A stretch of DNA of 64,000 nt from Acidovorax sp. Root219 (GCF_001428665.1 NZ_LMIJ01000003.1:39504-103503), one strand, 5' to 3'; shown: positions 38,618 through 48,837, counted from the first letter of the stretch. The notes: generated from the letters alone by a model not told the origin. Numbers and translations: made by a program.

Positions 38618-40540
38618 CTAGCTGCTCTTGCGCACGCGCAGGTACCACTCGCACAGCAGCCGCACCTGCTTGGGCGTATAGCCCTTCTCCACCATGCGGG
38701 TGACGAAGTCCTCGTGCTTGCGCGCCTCTTCGGCGCTGCCCTTGGCGTTGAAGCTGATCACGGGCAGCAGCTCTTCGGTGTTGGAGAACATCTTCTTCTC
38801 GATCACCAGGCGCAGCTTCTCGTAGCTGGTCCAGCTCGGGTTGTTGCCCTGGTTGTTGGCGCGCGCGCGCAGCACGAAGTTGACGATCTCGTTGCGGAAA
38901 TCCTTGGGGTTGGCAATGCCCGCCGGCTTCTCGATCTTTTCGAGCTCGGCGTTGAGCGCGCCGCGGTCGAAGACCTCGCCGGTATCGGTGTCGCGGTACT
39001 CGTTGTCCTGGATCCAGTAGTCGGCGTAGGTGACGTAGCGGTCGAAGATGTTCTGCCCGTACTCGCTGTAGCTCTCCAGGTAGGCCGTCTGGATCTCCTT
39101 GCCGATGAACTCGGCATAGCGCGGCGAGAGGGACTCCTTGATGTAGCTGGTGTACTTGGTTTCCAGCTCGGCAGGGAACTGCTCGCGCTCGATCTGCTGC
39201 TCCAGCACGTACATCAGGTGCACCGGGTTAGCCGCCACCTCGGCACTGTCGAAGTTGAACACCTTGGACATGATCTTGAACGCAAAGCGCGTGGAGATGC
39301 CGGTCATGCCCTCGTCCACGCCCGCGTAATCGCGGTACTCCTGGTAGCTCTTGGCGCGCGGGTCGGTGTCCTTCAGGCTCTCGCCGTCGTACACCTGCAT
39401 CTTGCTGAAAATGCTGGAATTCTCGGGCTCCTTCAGGCGCGTGAGGATGGCGAACTGCGACATCATCTTCAGCGTGCCCGGCGCGCACACGGCGTTGCCC
39501 AGCGACGATTCGCGGATCAGCTTTTCGTAGATTCGGATCTCCTCGCTCACGCGCAGGCAGTACGGCACCTTGACGATGTAGATGCGGTCCAGGAAGGCCT
39601 CGTTGTTCTTGTTGTTGCGAAACGCCTTCCACTCGCTCTCGTTGCTGTGGGCCAGCACCACGCCATCGAACGGGATGGCACCAAAGCCTTCCGTGCCCTT
39701 GTAGTTGCTCTCCTGGGTGGCGGTGAGCAGCGGGTGCAGCACCTTGATGGGCGCCTTGAACATCTCCACGAATTCCAGCAGGCCCTGGTTGGCCAGGCAC
39801 AGGCCGCCGCTGTAGCTGTAGGCGTCGGTGTCGTCCTGGGCGAAGGTTTCGAGCTTGCGGATGTCCACCTTGCCCACGAGACTCGATATGTCCTGGTTGT
39901 TCTCGTCGCCCGGCTCGGTCTTGGCAATGCCCACCTGCTTCAGGATGCTGGGGTAGCGCTTGACCACCTTGAACTGGCGGATGTCGCCACCGAACTCCTC
40001 AAGCCGCTTGACCGCCCAGGGCGAGAGCACGCGCTGCAGGTAGCGCCGGGGAATGCCGAACTGCTCCTCGAGCACCGGGCCGTCCTCCACCGCGTCGAAC
40101 AGGCCCAGCGGCGACTCGTTCACCGGCGAGCCCTTGATCGCATAGAACGGCACCTTCTGCATCAGGTACTTGAGCCGCTCGGCAATGGAGCTCTTGCCAC
40201 CGCCCACCGGGCCCAGCAGGTAGAGGATTTGCTTGCGCTCCTCCAGCCCCTGCGCAGCGTGGCGAAAGAAGCTGACCACCTGCTCGATGGAATCCTCCAT
40301 GCCGTAGAACTCGGCGAACGCGGGGTAGCGCTTGATCACCTTGTTGGCGAAGAGGCGCGACATGCGCGGATCGTTGCGCGTGTCGACCGTCTCGGGATCC
40401 CCAATGGCGGCCAGCATGCGCTGGGCCGCCGTGGCATACGTCATGGGATCACGCTTGCACTCGGCGAGGTACTCGTCGATCGACATTTCTTCTTCACGGC
40501 TACGGGCGTAACGCGAGGCGAAATTGCTGATGGCATCCAT
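38618..40540 (-). CDS. PrkA/YeaG family serine protein kinase (AAA domain)
   Basis: The 640-residue protein starts MDAISNFASRYARSREEEMSIDEYLAECKRDP, with a PrkA AAA-like nucleotide-binding domain (Walker A GPVGGGKSS) and a C-terminal kinase-like domain. YeaG/PrkA phosphorylates proteins during stress and starvation. GGAGGTCGT provides a very good ribosome-binding site for the ATG at 40540. It is the first gene of prkA-yeaH-spoVR, and a strong hairpin lies in its leader (40554-40578). Another PrkA-type function, protease activity, has been proposed for Bacillus PrkA. Confidence 0.94.
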   Translation of the reverse strand: MDAISNFASRYARSREEEMSIDEYLAECKRDPMTYATAAQRMLAAIGDPETVDTRNDPRMSRLFANKVIKRYPAFAEFYGMEDSIEQVVSFFRHAAQGLEERKQILYLLGPVGGGKSSIAERLKYLMQKVPFYAIKGSPVNESPLGLFDAVEDGPVLEEQFGIPRRYLQRVLSPWAVKRLEEFGGDIRQFKVVKRYPSILKQVGIAKTEPGDENNQDISSLVGKVDIRKLETFAQDDTDAYSYSGGLCLANQGLLEFVEMFKAPIKVLHPLLTATQESNYKGTEGFGAIPFDGVVLAHSNESEWKAFRNNKNNEAFLDRIYIVKVPYCLRVSEEIRIYEKLIRESSLGNAVCAPGTLKMMSQFAILTRLKEPENSSIFSKMQVYDGESLKDTDPRAKSYQEYRDYAGVDEGMTGISTRFAFKIMSKVFNFDSAEVAANPVHLMYVLEQQIEREQFPAELETKYTSYIKESLSPRYAEFIGKEIQTAYLESYSEYGQNIFDRYVTYADYWIQDNEYRDTDTGEVFDRGALNAELEKIEKPAGIANPKDFRNEIVNFVLRARANNQGNNPSWTSYEKLRLVIEKKMFSNTEELLPVISFNAKGSAEEARKHEDFVTRMVEKGYTPKQVRLLCEWYLRVRKSS

Positions 40541-40553
40541 ACGACCTCCTGTG

Positions 40554-40578
40554 GTGGCACCCTGCGCATGGGTGCCAC
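40554..40578 (-). promoter_or_regulatory. Perfect leader hairpin upstream of prkA
   Basis: GTGGCACCC-TGCGCAT-GGGTGCCAC forms a 9-bp stem with a 7-base loop, 14 bases before the prkA start, so it would lie directly before the ribosome-binding site. It could stabilise the mRNA or regulate translation initiation. No T-run follows it, so it is not a terminator in the prkA direction. Confidence 0.5.
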
Positions 40579-40831
40579 GGTTTGCAGTGGGAATCGCTAA
40601 CGGCTCCGGTCCTTTGTAGCACCACGGCCTGCCATTGAACAGGGTAATAGCGCAGGCATGCCGTGCTTTTTTCCAGGGCCATGCACGCTTGGGTAGAGCA
40701 TGGCACACTGCAGAAAGTTCAGCCGTCATCACCACTGCAAGAGGACCCTGCAGATCAGCACCTGTCACCAGGCGCAGGGCTGGTATTGGCGGGTCGGCCC
40801 TGGCCGCCGCCCGCAAGCTTTGGGCAGGGGC

Positions 40832-42688
40832 CTACCCTTCCTGCTGGTGCGCGCGCATGATCTGGTGGCGCTGCCAGTAGTGGCCAACGGTGGCGTTGAA
40901 ATCGTCTTTCTCTTTCTTCAGGCCGGCGAGCTTGATCTTGCTGGTCTTGGCGCCAAGGCCCAGGGCATTTTTCTCGGGGTGGGTGACGACGAGCGCATTG
41001 CCAAAGCTGCTTTCCTTGAACTCCAGCGCCTTCACGGCATCCCAGAACACAGTGGTGCCGTCGGCCGAGGTGCTGATGCCGTCGACGCTGACCGTCACCG
41101 TCTCGCTGCCTTTCAAGGCGAACTGCACCGGCGGAAAATACTGCAGCACCAGCGCGCGCTCCTCGTCGGTGGCGGGCTCGTAGCGGTAGGCTAGGCTGCG
41201 TTCGTGGTCAGCGGCAAAGGCCTGCTCGTATTCGCCCCACATGCGCTGCTCGATGGCATCGGCCGTGAGAATCTGCTGCGCCCAGGTGGCAACAGGCGCC
41301 CGCGTGACGATGGCGCCATAGGCGCTCTCGGGCAGCTTCACACCCACGGCACGCATGCGCTCGGTCATGGCAGGGTGCGAGTCGAACGGGTGGGGCACGT
41401 TGGCGGACTTCATCTCCTGCAGGAAGTCGGCCGATGCGGCATAGGGTGGCAGCCCCTGGGCCACGTAGCTGGCAATGCCCAGCGCGGCGGAATCGTGCTT
41501 GCGGTTCTGGCCGAAAAGCTCGCTCTCGATCTTGGAGCGGTACTGCGCATAGGCAGCAATCTTGATCAGCGACTGCGCTATCGCCTCGGGCGAGATGAGC
41601 TTGGCGGCAATACGGTCGGCCTTGAACTCGCGCTCACGGCTTTCGCGCGCCAGAGCCACCTCGAAGATCATGCGGTACAGGTCGAGCAGCGGTGCCACCA
41701 CGGCCGTGAGCCCGCCGGTGCGCATGGCGTGGCGGTAGTGGTCGTACTGGCTGATCTTGGGGCCCAGCAGCGCGCTGCTCTTGGTGTCGCCACCGCGCAG
41801 GTGGGCCAGCTCGTGGCCGAAGACGGCATCGGCTTCCGACTGGTCCAAGAGGCGCAGCAAGGGGATGCTCACGAACAGGGTACGCCCCGTGAGCTGCTGG
41901 CCACCGACGGTGAGCGGCGCCTCGGTGACGAAGAAGTTGGCGTCGATGCCGGCCACGATGTGCCTGGGCGGCTCGGTCTTGAGGCGGCCCGCCATGTGGC
42001 GGATGCGCTTCCACAGCAGCGGCGCATCGGCCTCGGTCACGAGTTCTCCGTCCACACCGTTGCGCAACTGCACGCGCTTGAAGATGCCCTTGACGGCCAA
42101 GAACACGCCGCCGGCGACCAGAATCCCCACCAGGATGATGAGCTTGGGCGAATACTTGTGGAAAAAGAAGGCCGTGACCCAGAACGACAGCCACACCGCC
42201 AGCGCACCCTGCACCACCAGCGAGGCGGCGCTGGCCCAGGTGGTCAGATGCCAGCCGGTGACGAAGCTGGTGTACTGCATCTTGCGGTCCACAAAGGCCA
42301 AGGCGCCCAGGCCCAGCACCGCCACCAGCAGCACTGCGCCGGCCACCATGCTCCAAAGCGAGACCTTGCGCACCAGGTTGAACTGCCACAGCTCGCCATA
42401 GGTCTCGCACATGGCCTCGCGGTAATCCGCCACCTGAGGGCTCTTGTTGGTGCAGATCGTGGACGGCGGGTTGGCCCGGTAGAAGTCTTTTTGCGCCTGC
42501 TTCTCGGCCGCGGGCATGCCCTTTTCGGCGTCGATGCGCTGGCTGATGCGGGTGATGAACTGAGCGTCCTCATCGCGCTGCGCATAGCCGGTGAACAGGT
42601 AGGCCGCCAGCGGGATCAGGAACAGCGAGAGCAGCGAATAGGCAAAGACCTTGGCCAGGCCCACGCGCAGGGCAGATGCAATGTTCAT
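40832..42688 (-). CDS. M48 family membrane metalloprotease
   Basis: The 618-residue protein has membrane helices near the N-terminus (LAKVFAYSLLSLFLIPLAAYLF), at residues ~125-150 and ~180-220, and the zinc site HELAH at residues 292-296, followed by a downstream glutamate region (SREREFKADRIAAKLI). This is the M48 (HtpX/Ste24-like) layout with an extra C-terminal domain of about 150 residues. HtpX-like proteases degrade damaged membrane proteins. The start at 42688 (MNIASALRVG) follows no clear ribosome-binding site; the frame is open further upstream. Confidence 0.87.
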   Translation of the reverse strand: MNIASALRVGLAKVFAYSLLSLFLIPLAAYLFTGYAQRDEDAQFITRISQRIDAEKGMPAAEKQAQKDFYRANPPSTICTNKSPQVADYREAMCETYGELWQFNLVRKVSLWSMVAGAVLLVAVLGLGALAFVDRKMQYTSFVTGWHLTTWASAASLVVQGALAVWLSFWVTAFFFHKYSPKLIILVGILVAGGVFLAVKGIFKRVQLRNGVDGELVTEADAPLLWKRIRHMAGRLKTEPPRHIVAGIDANFFVTEAPLTVGGQQLTGRTLFVSIPLLRLLDQSEADAVFGHELAHLRGGDTKSSALLGPKISQYDHYRHAMRTGGLTAVVAPLLDLYRMIFEVALARESREREFKADRIAAKLISPEAIAQSLIKIAAYAQYRSKIESELFGQNRKHDSAALGIASYVAQGLPPYAASADFLQEMKSANVPHPFDSHPAMTERMRAVGVKLPESAYGAIVTRAPVATWAQQILTADAIEQRMWGEYEQAFAADHERSLAYRYEPATDEERALVLQYFPPVQFALKGSETVTVSVDGISTSADGTTVFWDAVKALEFKESSFGNALVVTHPEKNALGLGAKTSKIKLAGLKKEKDDFNATVGHYWQRHQIMRAHQQEG

Positions 42689-42968
42689 ACGGGAAGCGGA
42701 TTGTTTGGTATGGTTTTTCCGGCCATGGAGCCTGGGCGTTGGCACGCAACACCCCTTTCCTCACTCCATCGCGGCGGATTATCGGCAAACATCTGCTTTC
42801 CGCCAGTCGCACAAGGTAACAATTCGATAGCGCGCCGCGAAGTGCCCTGGGCGATGCACACCACCCGGTCGGGACGGTGGGGCCCTTGCTGGCTGACTTA
42901 AAATGGCCGGTTCCACCCTCTCGAACGTGGAGGCAGCCCCCAGGCGGCCCCACCACCAGCCCTACCCC

Positions 42969-45866
42969 ATGAGCTCGCCCCTGCAACAAACCGGCCTCGA
43001 CAGCCTTTCCAAGTCCTTTGAACCCGCCGCCCTGGAGGCCCATTGGGGCCCCGAATGGGAACGCCGAGGCTACGGTGTAGCGGGCTTTCGGGGCACCGGC
43101 GTAGCGCAGGCGGGCGAGCCGGCGTTTTCCATACAGCTGCCGCCACCCAACGTGACCGGCACGCTGCACATGGGCCATGCGTTCAACCAGACGATCATGG
43201 ACAGCCTGACGCGCTACCACCGCATGCGCGGCTTCAACACGGTCTGGGTGCCCGGCACCGACCACGCCGGCATCGCCACGCAGATCGTGGTGGAGCGCCA
43301 GCTGCAGGAGCAGGGCATCAGCCGCCACGACATGGGCCCCACCCCGCCCGAAGCACGCAAGAACTTCGTCGCCAAGGTCTGGGAGTGGAAGGAACAGAGC
43401 GGCAACACCATCACCACGCAGATGCGCCGCATGGGCGACAGCGTGGACTGGAGCCGCGAATACTTCACCATGGACGACAAGCTGTCCAAGGTGGTGACCG
43501 ACACCTTCGTGAAGCTCTACGAGCAGGGCCTGATCTACCGTGGCAAGCGCCTGGTGAACTGGGACCCCAAGCTGCAGTCCGCCGTGTCCGACCTCGAAGT
43601 CGAGAGCGAGGAGAAGGACGGCTCGCTGTGGCACATCGCCTACCCGCTGGCCGACGGCTCGGGCAGCCTCACCGTGGCGACCACCCGCCCCGAGACCATG
43701 CTGGGCGACGTGGCGCTGATGGTGCACCCCGAGGATGCGCGCTACACGCACCTGATCGGCAAGAACGTGGTGCTGCCCCTGGTGGGCCGCGAGATCCCCA
43801 TCATTGCCGACGACTATGTGGACAAGGAGTTCGGCACCGGCGTGGTCAAGGTCACGCCTGCGCACGACCCGAACGACTATGCCGTGGGCCAGCGCCACCA
43901 ACTGCCGATGATCGTGGTGCTGACGCTGCAGGCCACCATCAACGACAACGCCCCTGAAAAATACCGCGGCCTGGACCGCTTCGTGGCGCGCAAGGCCATC
44001 GTGGCCGACCTGGAAGCCTCGGGCGCGCTGGTGGAGACCAAGAAGCACAAGCTCATGGTGCCCATCTGCACCCGCACCGGCCAGGTGGTCGAGCCCATGC
44101 TGACCGACCAGTGGTTCGTGGCCATGAGCAAGGTGAGCGAGCAGGACCCCACGGGCAAGACCATCGCCCAGAAGGCCATCGACGCCGTGGCCACGGGCGA
44201 GGTGCAGTTCGTGCCCGAGAACTGGGTGAACACCTACAACCAGTGGATGAACAACATCCAGGACTGGTGCATCAGCCGCCAGCTGTGGTGGGGCCACCAG
44301 ATACCGGCCTGGTACGACGAAGACGGCAACGTGATCGTGGCCCGCAACGAAGCCGAAGCCCAGGCCAAGGCCCCGGGCAAGACGCTGCGCCGCGACGAGG
44401 ACGTGCTGGACACGTGGTACTCCTCCGCCCTGGTGCCGTTCAGCACCATGGGTTGGCCCGAGCAGGGCGACGGCCCGACCGACGACTACAACCTGTACCT
44501 GCCCTCTTCGGTGCTGGTGACCGGCTACGACATCATCTTCTTCTGGGTCGCCCGGATGATCATGATGACCACGCACTTCACGGGCCGCGTGCCGTTCAAG
44601 CACGTGTACATCCACGGCCTGGTGCGCGATGCGCAGGGCAAGAAGATGAGCAAGTCCGAGGGCAACGTGCTCGACCCGGTGGACCTGATCGACGGCATCG
44701 CGCTCGACCCGCTGCTCGACAAACGCACCACCGGCCTGCGCAAGCCCGAGACCGCGCCCACGGTGCGCAAGAACACGCAAAAGGAATTCCCCGAGGGCAT
44801 CCCCGCCTACGGTGCCGATGCTCTGCGCTTCACCTTTGCTGCGCTGGCCAGCCTGGGCCGCAGCATCAACTTCGACAGCAAGCGCTGCGAGGGCTACCGC
44901 AACTTCTGCAACAAGCTGTGGAACGCCAGCCGCTTCGTGCTGATGAACTGCGAGGGCCAGGACTGCGGCCTCAAGGAGCACACCAAGGAAGAGTGCCAGC
45001 CGGGCGGCCCCGCCCACGGCTACATGCACTTCAGCCAGGCCGACCGCTGGATCTCCTCGCTGCTGCAGAAGACCGAGGCCGAGGTGGCCAAGGGCTTTGC
45101 CGAGTTCCGCCTGGACAACGTGGCCAACACGATCTATGACTTTGTCTGGAACGAGTTCTGCGACTGGTACCTGGAGATCGCGAAGGTGCAGATCCAGACC
45201 GGCACCGAGGCCGAGCAGCGCGCCACGCGCCGCACGCTGATCCGCACGCTCGAAGCCATCCTGCGCCTGGCGCACCCGATCATCCCGTTCATCACCGAAG
45301 CCCTGTGGCAGACGGTGGCGCCGGTGGCCGGCCTGCAAGGCGACTCGGTCAGCATCGCCCGCTACCCCGAGGCGCAGCCGAGCAAGATCGACGAGGCCGC
45401 CATTGCGCACATGCAGCGCGTCAAGGGCCTGGTGGACGCCTGCCGCACCCTGCGCGGCGAGATGAACGTCTCGCCATCGACCCGCCTGCCGCTGTACACC
45501 GTGGGCGACACCGAGTTCATGCGCGGCGTGGCACCGGTGCTGCAATCGCTGGCCAAGCTCAGCGAAGTGAAGGTGTTCGACGACGAGGCCGCGTGGGCCG
45601 CCGCCGCACAGGCCGCACCCGTGGCCGTAGTGGGCGAGGCGCGCATGTGCCTGCACATGGAGATCGATGTCGAGGCCGAGAAGGCCCGCATCTCCAAGGA
45701 AATCGCGCGCCTGGAGGGTGAATTGGCCAAGGCCAACGCCAAGCTCGGCAACGAGGCCTTCGTGGCCAAGGCGCCGCCTGCAGTGATCGACGAGGCCAAG
45801 AAGCGCATCGCCGACTTCACCGCCACGCTGGGCCGATTGCGCGATCAGCTTACACGCCTGGGCTGA
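42969..45866 (+). CDS. valS: Valyl-tRNA synthetase
   Basis: ValRS charges tRNA-Val. The 965-residue protein contains the HIGH-type motif [13 protein letters not shown], the KMSKS loop [13 protein letters not shown], an editing domain after the first half of the Rossmann fold, and a C-terminal coiled coil ([21 protein letters not shown]), all as expected. The ATG at 42969 was preferred to the one at 42903, because [19 protein letters not shown] fits the family N-terminus. A terminator hairpin follows the stop at 45883-45925. Confidence 0.97.
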   Translation: MSSPLQQTGLDSLSKSFEPAALEAHWGPEWERRGYGVAGFRGTGVAQAGEPAFSIQLPPPNVTGTLHMGHAFNQTIMDSLTRYHRMRGFNTVWVPGTDHAGIATQIVVERQLQEQGISRHDMGPTPPEARKNFVAKVWEWKEQSGNTITTQMRRMGDSVDWSREYFTMDDKLSKVVTDTFVKLYEQGLIYRGKRLVNWDPKLQSAVSDLEVESEEKDGSLWHIAYPLADGSGSLTVATTRPETMLGDVALMVHPEDARYTHLIGKNVVLPLVGREIPIIADDYVDKEFGTGVVKVTPAHDPNDYAVGQRHQLPMIVVLTLQATINDNAPEKYRGLDRFVARKAIVADLEASGALVETKKHKLMVPICTRTGQVVEPMLTDQWFVAMSKVSEQDPTGKTIAQKAIDAVATGEVQFVPENWVNTYNQWMNNIQDWCISRQLWWGHQIPAWYDEDGNVIVARNEAEAQAKAPGKTLRRDEDVLDTWYSSALVPFSTMGWPEQGDGPTDDYNLYLPSSVLVTGYDIIFFWVARMIMMTTHFTGRVPFKHVYIHGLVRDAQGKKMSKSEGNVLDPVDLIDGIALDPLLDKRTTGLRKPETAPTVRKNTQKEFPEGIPAYGADALRFTFAALASLGRSINFDSKRCEGYRNFCNKLWNASRFVLMNCEGQDCGLKEHTKEECQPGGPAHGYMHFSQADRWISSLLQKTEAEVAKGFAEFRLDNVANTIYDFVWNEFCDWYLEIAKVQIQTGTEAEQRATRRTLIRTLEAILRLAHPIIPFITEALWQTVAPVAGLQGDSVSIARYPEAQPSKIDEAAIAHMQRVKGLVDACRTLRGEMNVSPSTRLPLYTVGDTEFMRGVAPVLQSLAKLSEVKVFDDEAAWAAAAQAAPVAVVGEARMCLHMEIDVEAEKARISKEIARLEGELAKANAKLGNEAFVAKAPPAVIDEAKKRIADFTATLGRLRDQLTRLG

Positions 45867-45875
45867 AACCGCTGT

Positions 45876-45881
45876 GATACT
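45876..45881 (+). promoter_or_regulatory. Candidate extended -10 of galU, overlapping the valS terminator
   Basis: TGTGATACT resembles an extended -10 (TGn followed by GATACT at 45876-45881), with TTACAC further upstream as a weak -35. It lies in the valS terminator region. The expected start is near 45888, at the end of the terminator's left arm (45883-45889), so galU transcripts from here would escape the hairpin. Confidence 0.35.
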
Positions 45882-45882
45882 C

Positions 45883-45925
45883 AGGGGACATCTGCCCGCT
45901 TCGGCGCGGCACAGTCCCCTTTTTT
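45883..45925 (+). terminator. valS terminator immediately upstream of galU
   Basis: AGGGGAC (45883-45889) pairs with GTCCCCT (45914-45920) and a run of T follows to 45925. The inner part TGCC...GGCA closes a TTCG tetraloop. It ends only 21 bases before the galU start, leaving room for just the AAGGAG ribosome-binding site. Confidence 0.85.
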
Positions 45926-45946
45926 ACCTTTCCTGCAAGGAGCCCC

Positions 45947-46834
45947 ATGACCGCTGCATCCGCCATCCGCAAAGCCGTTTTCCCCGTTGCCGGCCTGGGG
46001 ACACGCTTTCTGCCTGCCACCAAGGCATCGCCCAAGGAAATGCTGCCCGTGGTGGACAAGCCGCTGATCCAGTACGCCGTGGAAGAGGCCTACGCCGCCG
46101 GCATCCGCCACATGATCTTCGTGACGGGCCGCAGCAAGCGTGCCATCGAGGACCATTTCGACACCGCCTACGAGCTCGAAAGTGAGCTGGAGGCCGCCGG
46201 CAAGCAGGAGCTGCTGGCCCTGGTGCGCTCGGTGCAGCCCGACGACATGGACTGCGCCTTCGTGCGCCAGCCCCGCTCCCTGGGCCTGGGCCATGCCGTG
46301 CTGTGCGCCGAGCCCCTGGTCGGCAAGGAGCCGTTCGCCGTGCTGCTGGCCGATGACCTGATGGTCGGCCCCAAGGGCGGCCAGCCGGTGCTGGCGCAGA
46401 TGGCAGCGGCCTTCCGCCAGCAGGGCCGCTCGGTCATCGCCGTGCAGGAGGTGCCCGAGGACCAGGTACACAAGTACGGCATCGTGGCCGGTGAATCCGC
46501 CGGGGGCCCGCTGATCCGCATCGACCGCATCGTCGAGAAGCCCAAGGCCGACGTGGCCCCCTCGCGCATGGGCGTGGCCGGGCGCTACATCCTCACGCCC
46601 GGCGTGTTCGACGAGATCCGCAACCAGCCGCGCGGCGTGGGCGGCGAGATCCAGTTGACCGACGGCATCGCCCGCCTGATGCAGCACGAGGCCGTCTACG
46701 CCTTCCAGTACGAAGGCAAGCGCTACGACTGCGGCAGCAAGGAGGGCTTCCTCGAAGCCACGGTGGAACTCGCCCTGGAGCACCCCCAGGTGGGCGCCCA
46801 CTTCCGTGAATACCTCAAGGGGTTGAGCCTGTAA
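45947..46834 (+). CDS. galU: UTP-glucose-1-phosphate uridylyltransferase
   Basis: GalU makes UDP-glucose from UTP and glucose 1-phosphate for lipopolysaccharide, exopolysaccharide and trehalose synthesis. The 295-residue protein contains the nucleotidyltransferase signature [20 protein letters not shown], then [33 protein letters not shown] and [21 protein letters not shown] precedes the start. A terminator hairpin follows at 46873. Confidence 0.96.
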   Translation: MTAASAIRKAVFPVAGLGTRFLPATKASPKEMLPVVDKPLIQYAVEEAYAAGIRHMIFVTGRSKRAIEDHFDTAYELESELEAAGKQELLALVRSVQPDDMDCAFVRQPRSLGLGHAVLCAEPLVGKEPFAVLLADDLMVGPKGGQPVLAQMAAAFRQQGRSVIAVQEVPEDQVHKYGIVAGESAGGPLIRIDRIVEKPKADVAPSRMGVAGRYILTPGVFDEIRNQPRGVGGEIQLTDGIARLMQHEAVYAFQYEGKRYDCGSKEGFLEATVELALEHPQVGAHFREYLKGLSL

Positions 46835-46872
46835 GGCACATCCCCATGCCGCACCGGTTGCGGCACGCCCAC

Positions 46873-46915
46873 AAAAAAGTCCTCCAGCTGCTGCTTGCAG
46901 CAGGAGGACTTTTTG
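46873..46915 (+). terminator. Intrinsic terminator after galU
   Basis: AAAAAGTCCTCC (from 46873) pairs with GGAGGACTTTTT (ending about 46914), with a smaller inner stem CTGC...GCAG. The A and T tracts on both sides make it active in both directions. Confidence 0.9.
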
Positions 46916-46918
46916 CTG

Positions 46919-46943
46919 TGGAGCGAGGACTTTCCTCGCTCCA
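46919..46943. terminator. Second hairpin before the tusA-like gene
   Basis: TGGAGCGAGG-ACTTT-CCTCGCTCCA is a perfect 10-bp stem. It sits directly beside the galU terminator and 15 bases past the stop of the convergent TusA-like gene. The tandem arrangement may give strong insulation; the second hairpin lacks a clear T-run. Confidence 0.6.
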
Positions 46944-46958
46944 TTCAGACCATCGCTG

Positions 46959-47198
46959 TTACCTGCGGCGCAGGACGTGGATGAACTCTTTCGCCTCGTC
47001 CGCCCCTTCGGTCGTCTGCTCCACCAGTTCATTGCCGGTCTGCTTGGCAAACGCCTGAAAGTCGCGCACCGAGCCCACGTCGGTGGACACGACCTTGAGC
47101 AACTGGCCGCTGGCCAGGTCGGCCAGCGCCTTCTTGGCCTTGAGGATGGGCAGGGGGCAGTTCAGTCCGCGCGTGTCGATTTCTTTGTGGATGTCCAT
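46959..47198 (-). CDS. TusA/SirA-like sulfurtransferase
   Basis: The 79-residue protein has the TusA fold with the sulfur-accepting cysteine in NCPLPILKAKKAL, beginning DTRGLNCPLPILK. TusA-type proteins relay persulfide sulfur, for example to tRNA thiolation or molybdenum cofactor enzymes. The TGNELVEQTTEGADEAKEF C-terminal half is typical. It follows the NUDIX gene by five bases, so they are co-transcribed. It may be a paralogue rather than the tRNA-dedicated TusA itself. Confidence 0.87.
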   Translation of the reverse strand: MDIHKEIDTRGLNCPLPILKAKKALADLASGQLLKVVSTDVGSVRDFQAFAKQTGNELVEQTTEGADEAKEFIHVLRRR

Positions 47199-47203
47199 GG
47201 TCG

Positions 47204-47770
47204 TCAGTCCTTTGGCGGCAGGTCCAGGCCGCGGCGTCGCTCTGCATTTTCTTCGGCGGTGAAGAACACCGGCTCGTGCCCGCGCGTGCGCAGCCAGTCG
47301 GCCAGCGCATAGCCGGTGCCGGCGGGCCAGCACTTGAGGTCTGCCAGATCGTACATCCGGTAGTCCACCAGCTCGGGCGATAGCTTCACCTCGCCCTGGG
47401 CCACCACATGGTAGGCAATGATGACCTGGTTCATGCGCATGAATTCGTAGGCCCCCACCAGCGTGGTGGCGGTCACGTCGAGGTTCGTCTCTTCCTTGAC
47501 CTCGCGCGCGATGCCTTCCTGCGGTGATTCGCCCGCCTCCATGAAGCCGGTGATCAGCGCGAACATCTTGCCCGGCCACGCCGCATTGCGCGCCAGCAGC
47601 ACCTGGCCGTTGACCTCCACGATGGCGGCAAGCACCGGCGTGGGGTTGTTCCAGTGCGTCCAGCCGCAGGCCGGGCAGCGCAGGCGCTGCTTGTCGCCAC
47701 CATCCTCTGCCACGGTGATGAGGGCCAGCGGCGTGCCGCAATGGGTGCAATGGCGGGGTTCGTACTGCAT
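47204..47770 (-). CDS. NUDIX hydrolase with N-terminal zinc ribbon
   Basis: The 188-residue protein begins with a zinc-ribbon (two CxxC pairs: CTHC and CPAC) and then a NUDIX domain whose box starts GFMEAGES and ends REVKEET, giving the expected G-x5-E-x7-REUxEE pattern. The architecture is like NADH pyrophosphatase (NudC) but shorter. NudC also removes NAD caps from RNA in E. coli. Substrate not assigned. A -10-like TATAAA lies about 13 bases before the ATG (47783-47788, minus strand), which would give a very short leader. Confidence 0.85.
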   Translation of the reverse strand: MQYEPRHCTHCGTPLALITVAEDGGDKQRLRCPACGWTHWNNPTPVLAAIVEVNGQVLLARNAAWPGKMFALITGFMEAGESPQEGIAREVKEETNLDVTATTLVGAYEFMRMNQVIIAYHVVAQGEVKLSPELVDYRMYDLADLKCWPAGTGYALADWLRTRGHEPVFFTAEENAERRRGLDLPPKD

Positions 47771-47893
47771 GTTGCTCTTGATTTTATAGCATCAACCGCC
47801 CCGGATGCGGGCAGGCTGCTGCCTGGATTGGTTCATCATGCGGGCCAGCGGGCCGCGCCACCACAGCGTAGCAGCGGTGGACGGCCCATGCTG

Positions 47894-48796
47894 TCAGGCG
47901 GGGAACACCCCGGTGGACAGGTAGCGGTCACCCCGGTCGCAGACAATGAAGACGATGGTCGCGTTGCTCACGCGCTGCGACAGCTGCAGCGCCGCCCAGC
48001 AGGCCCCTGCCGCCGAGATGCCGCCGAAGATGCCCTCCTCGCGCGCCAGGCGCCGGGCCATGTCCTCGGCATCGTCCTGGCTCACGTTCACGGTTTCGTC
48101 CACGGCACTCGGGTCGAAGATCTTGGGCAGGTACTCCTGCGGCCACTTGCGGATGCCGGGGATGCGCGAGCCCTCCTGCGGCTGGGCGCCGATGATGTGG
48201 ATGCTGGCGTTCTTTTCCTTCAAGAAGCGCGACACGCCCGTGATGGTGCCCGTGGTGCCCATGGCGCTCACGAAGTGGGTGATGCGCCCATCGGTCTGCT
48301 CCCACAGCTCGGGGCCCGTGGTCTCGTAGTGGATGCGCGGGTTGTCGGCATTGGCGAACTGGTCGAGCACCTTGCCTTCGCCGCGCTTTTGCATGGCCTC
48401 GGCCAGGTCGCGCGCGTGCTCCATGCCGCCGCTCTTGGGCGTGAGCACCAGGTCGGCGCCAAAGGCCTTCATGGTTTGCGCACGTTCGACCGACAGGTCT
48501 TCGGGCATCACCAGCACCATGCGGTAGCCCTTGATCGCCGCCGCCATGGCCAGCGCAATGCCGGTGTTGCCCGAGGTCGCCTCGATCAGCGTATCGCCGG
48601 GGCGGATGTCGCCGCGCTCTTCGGCACGGCGGATCATGGACAGCGCCGGCCGGTCTTTCACCGAGCCCGCGGGGTTGTTGCCTTCGAGCTTGCCCAGGAT
48701 CACGTTGCCCCGCGCGGTGCTGTCTGCCGCCCCAATGCGCTGCAGCGCCACCAGCGGCGTCTTGCCAATCGCGTCTTCAATCGTCGGATATTTCAT
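47894..48796 (-). CDS. cysM: Cysteine synthase B
   Basis: CysM makes cysteine from O-acetylserine with sulfide or thiosulfate. The 300-residue PLP enzyme begins MKYPTIEDAIGKTPLVALQRI and carries the PLP lysine in NPAGSVKDRPAL, the substrate loop EATSGNTGIALAMAAAI and the phosphate-binding GTTGTITG. It is divergent from tRNA-Leu, with the start codon 41 bases from the tRNA. The frame stays open through the tRNA, but those residues are translated tRNA antisense and are not part of the protein. Confidence 0.95.
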   Translation of the reverse strand: MKYPTIEDAIGKTPLVALQRIGAADSTARGNVILGKLEGNNPAGSVKDRPALSMIRRAEERGDIRPGDTLIEATSGNTGIALAMAAAIKGYRMVLVMPEDLSVERAQTMKAFGADLVLTPKSGGMEHARDLAEAMQKRGEGKVLDQFANADNPRIHYETTGPELWEQTDGRITHFVSAMGTTGTITGVSRFLKEKNASIHIIGAQPQEGSRIPGIRKWPQEYLPKIFDPSAVDETVNVSQDDAEDMARRLAREEGIFGGISAAGACWAALQLSQRVSNATIVFIVCDRGDRYLSTGVFPA

Positions 48797-48837
48797 GCGC
48801 CCTACTGTGCCATAATTTGAGTCTTCACGAATTCCCT

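Noticed and set aside
37136..40600. 1154-residue open frame antisense to the prkA-yeaH-spoVR genes
   Set aside because: It spans several real genes on the other strand and has low-complexity Leu/His/Val-rich sequence.
40541..40720. Sigma-54 promoter upstream of prkA
   Set aside because: GG and GC pairs occur, but none at the exact 10-base spacing with TGGCA/TTGC context.
42570..45656. 1028-residue open frame antisense to valS
   Set aside because: ValS motifs are complete on the plus strand; the antisense frame shows no motif.
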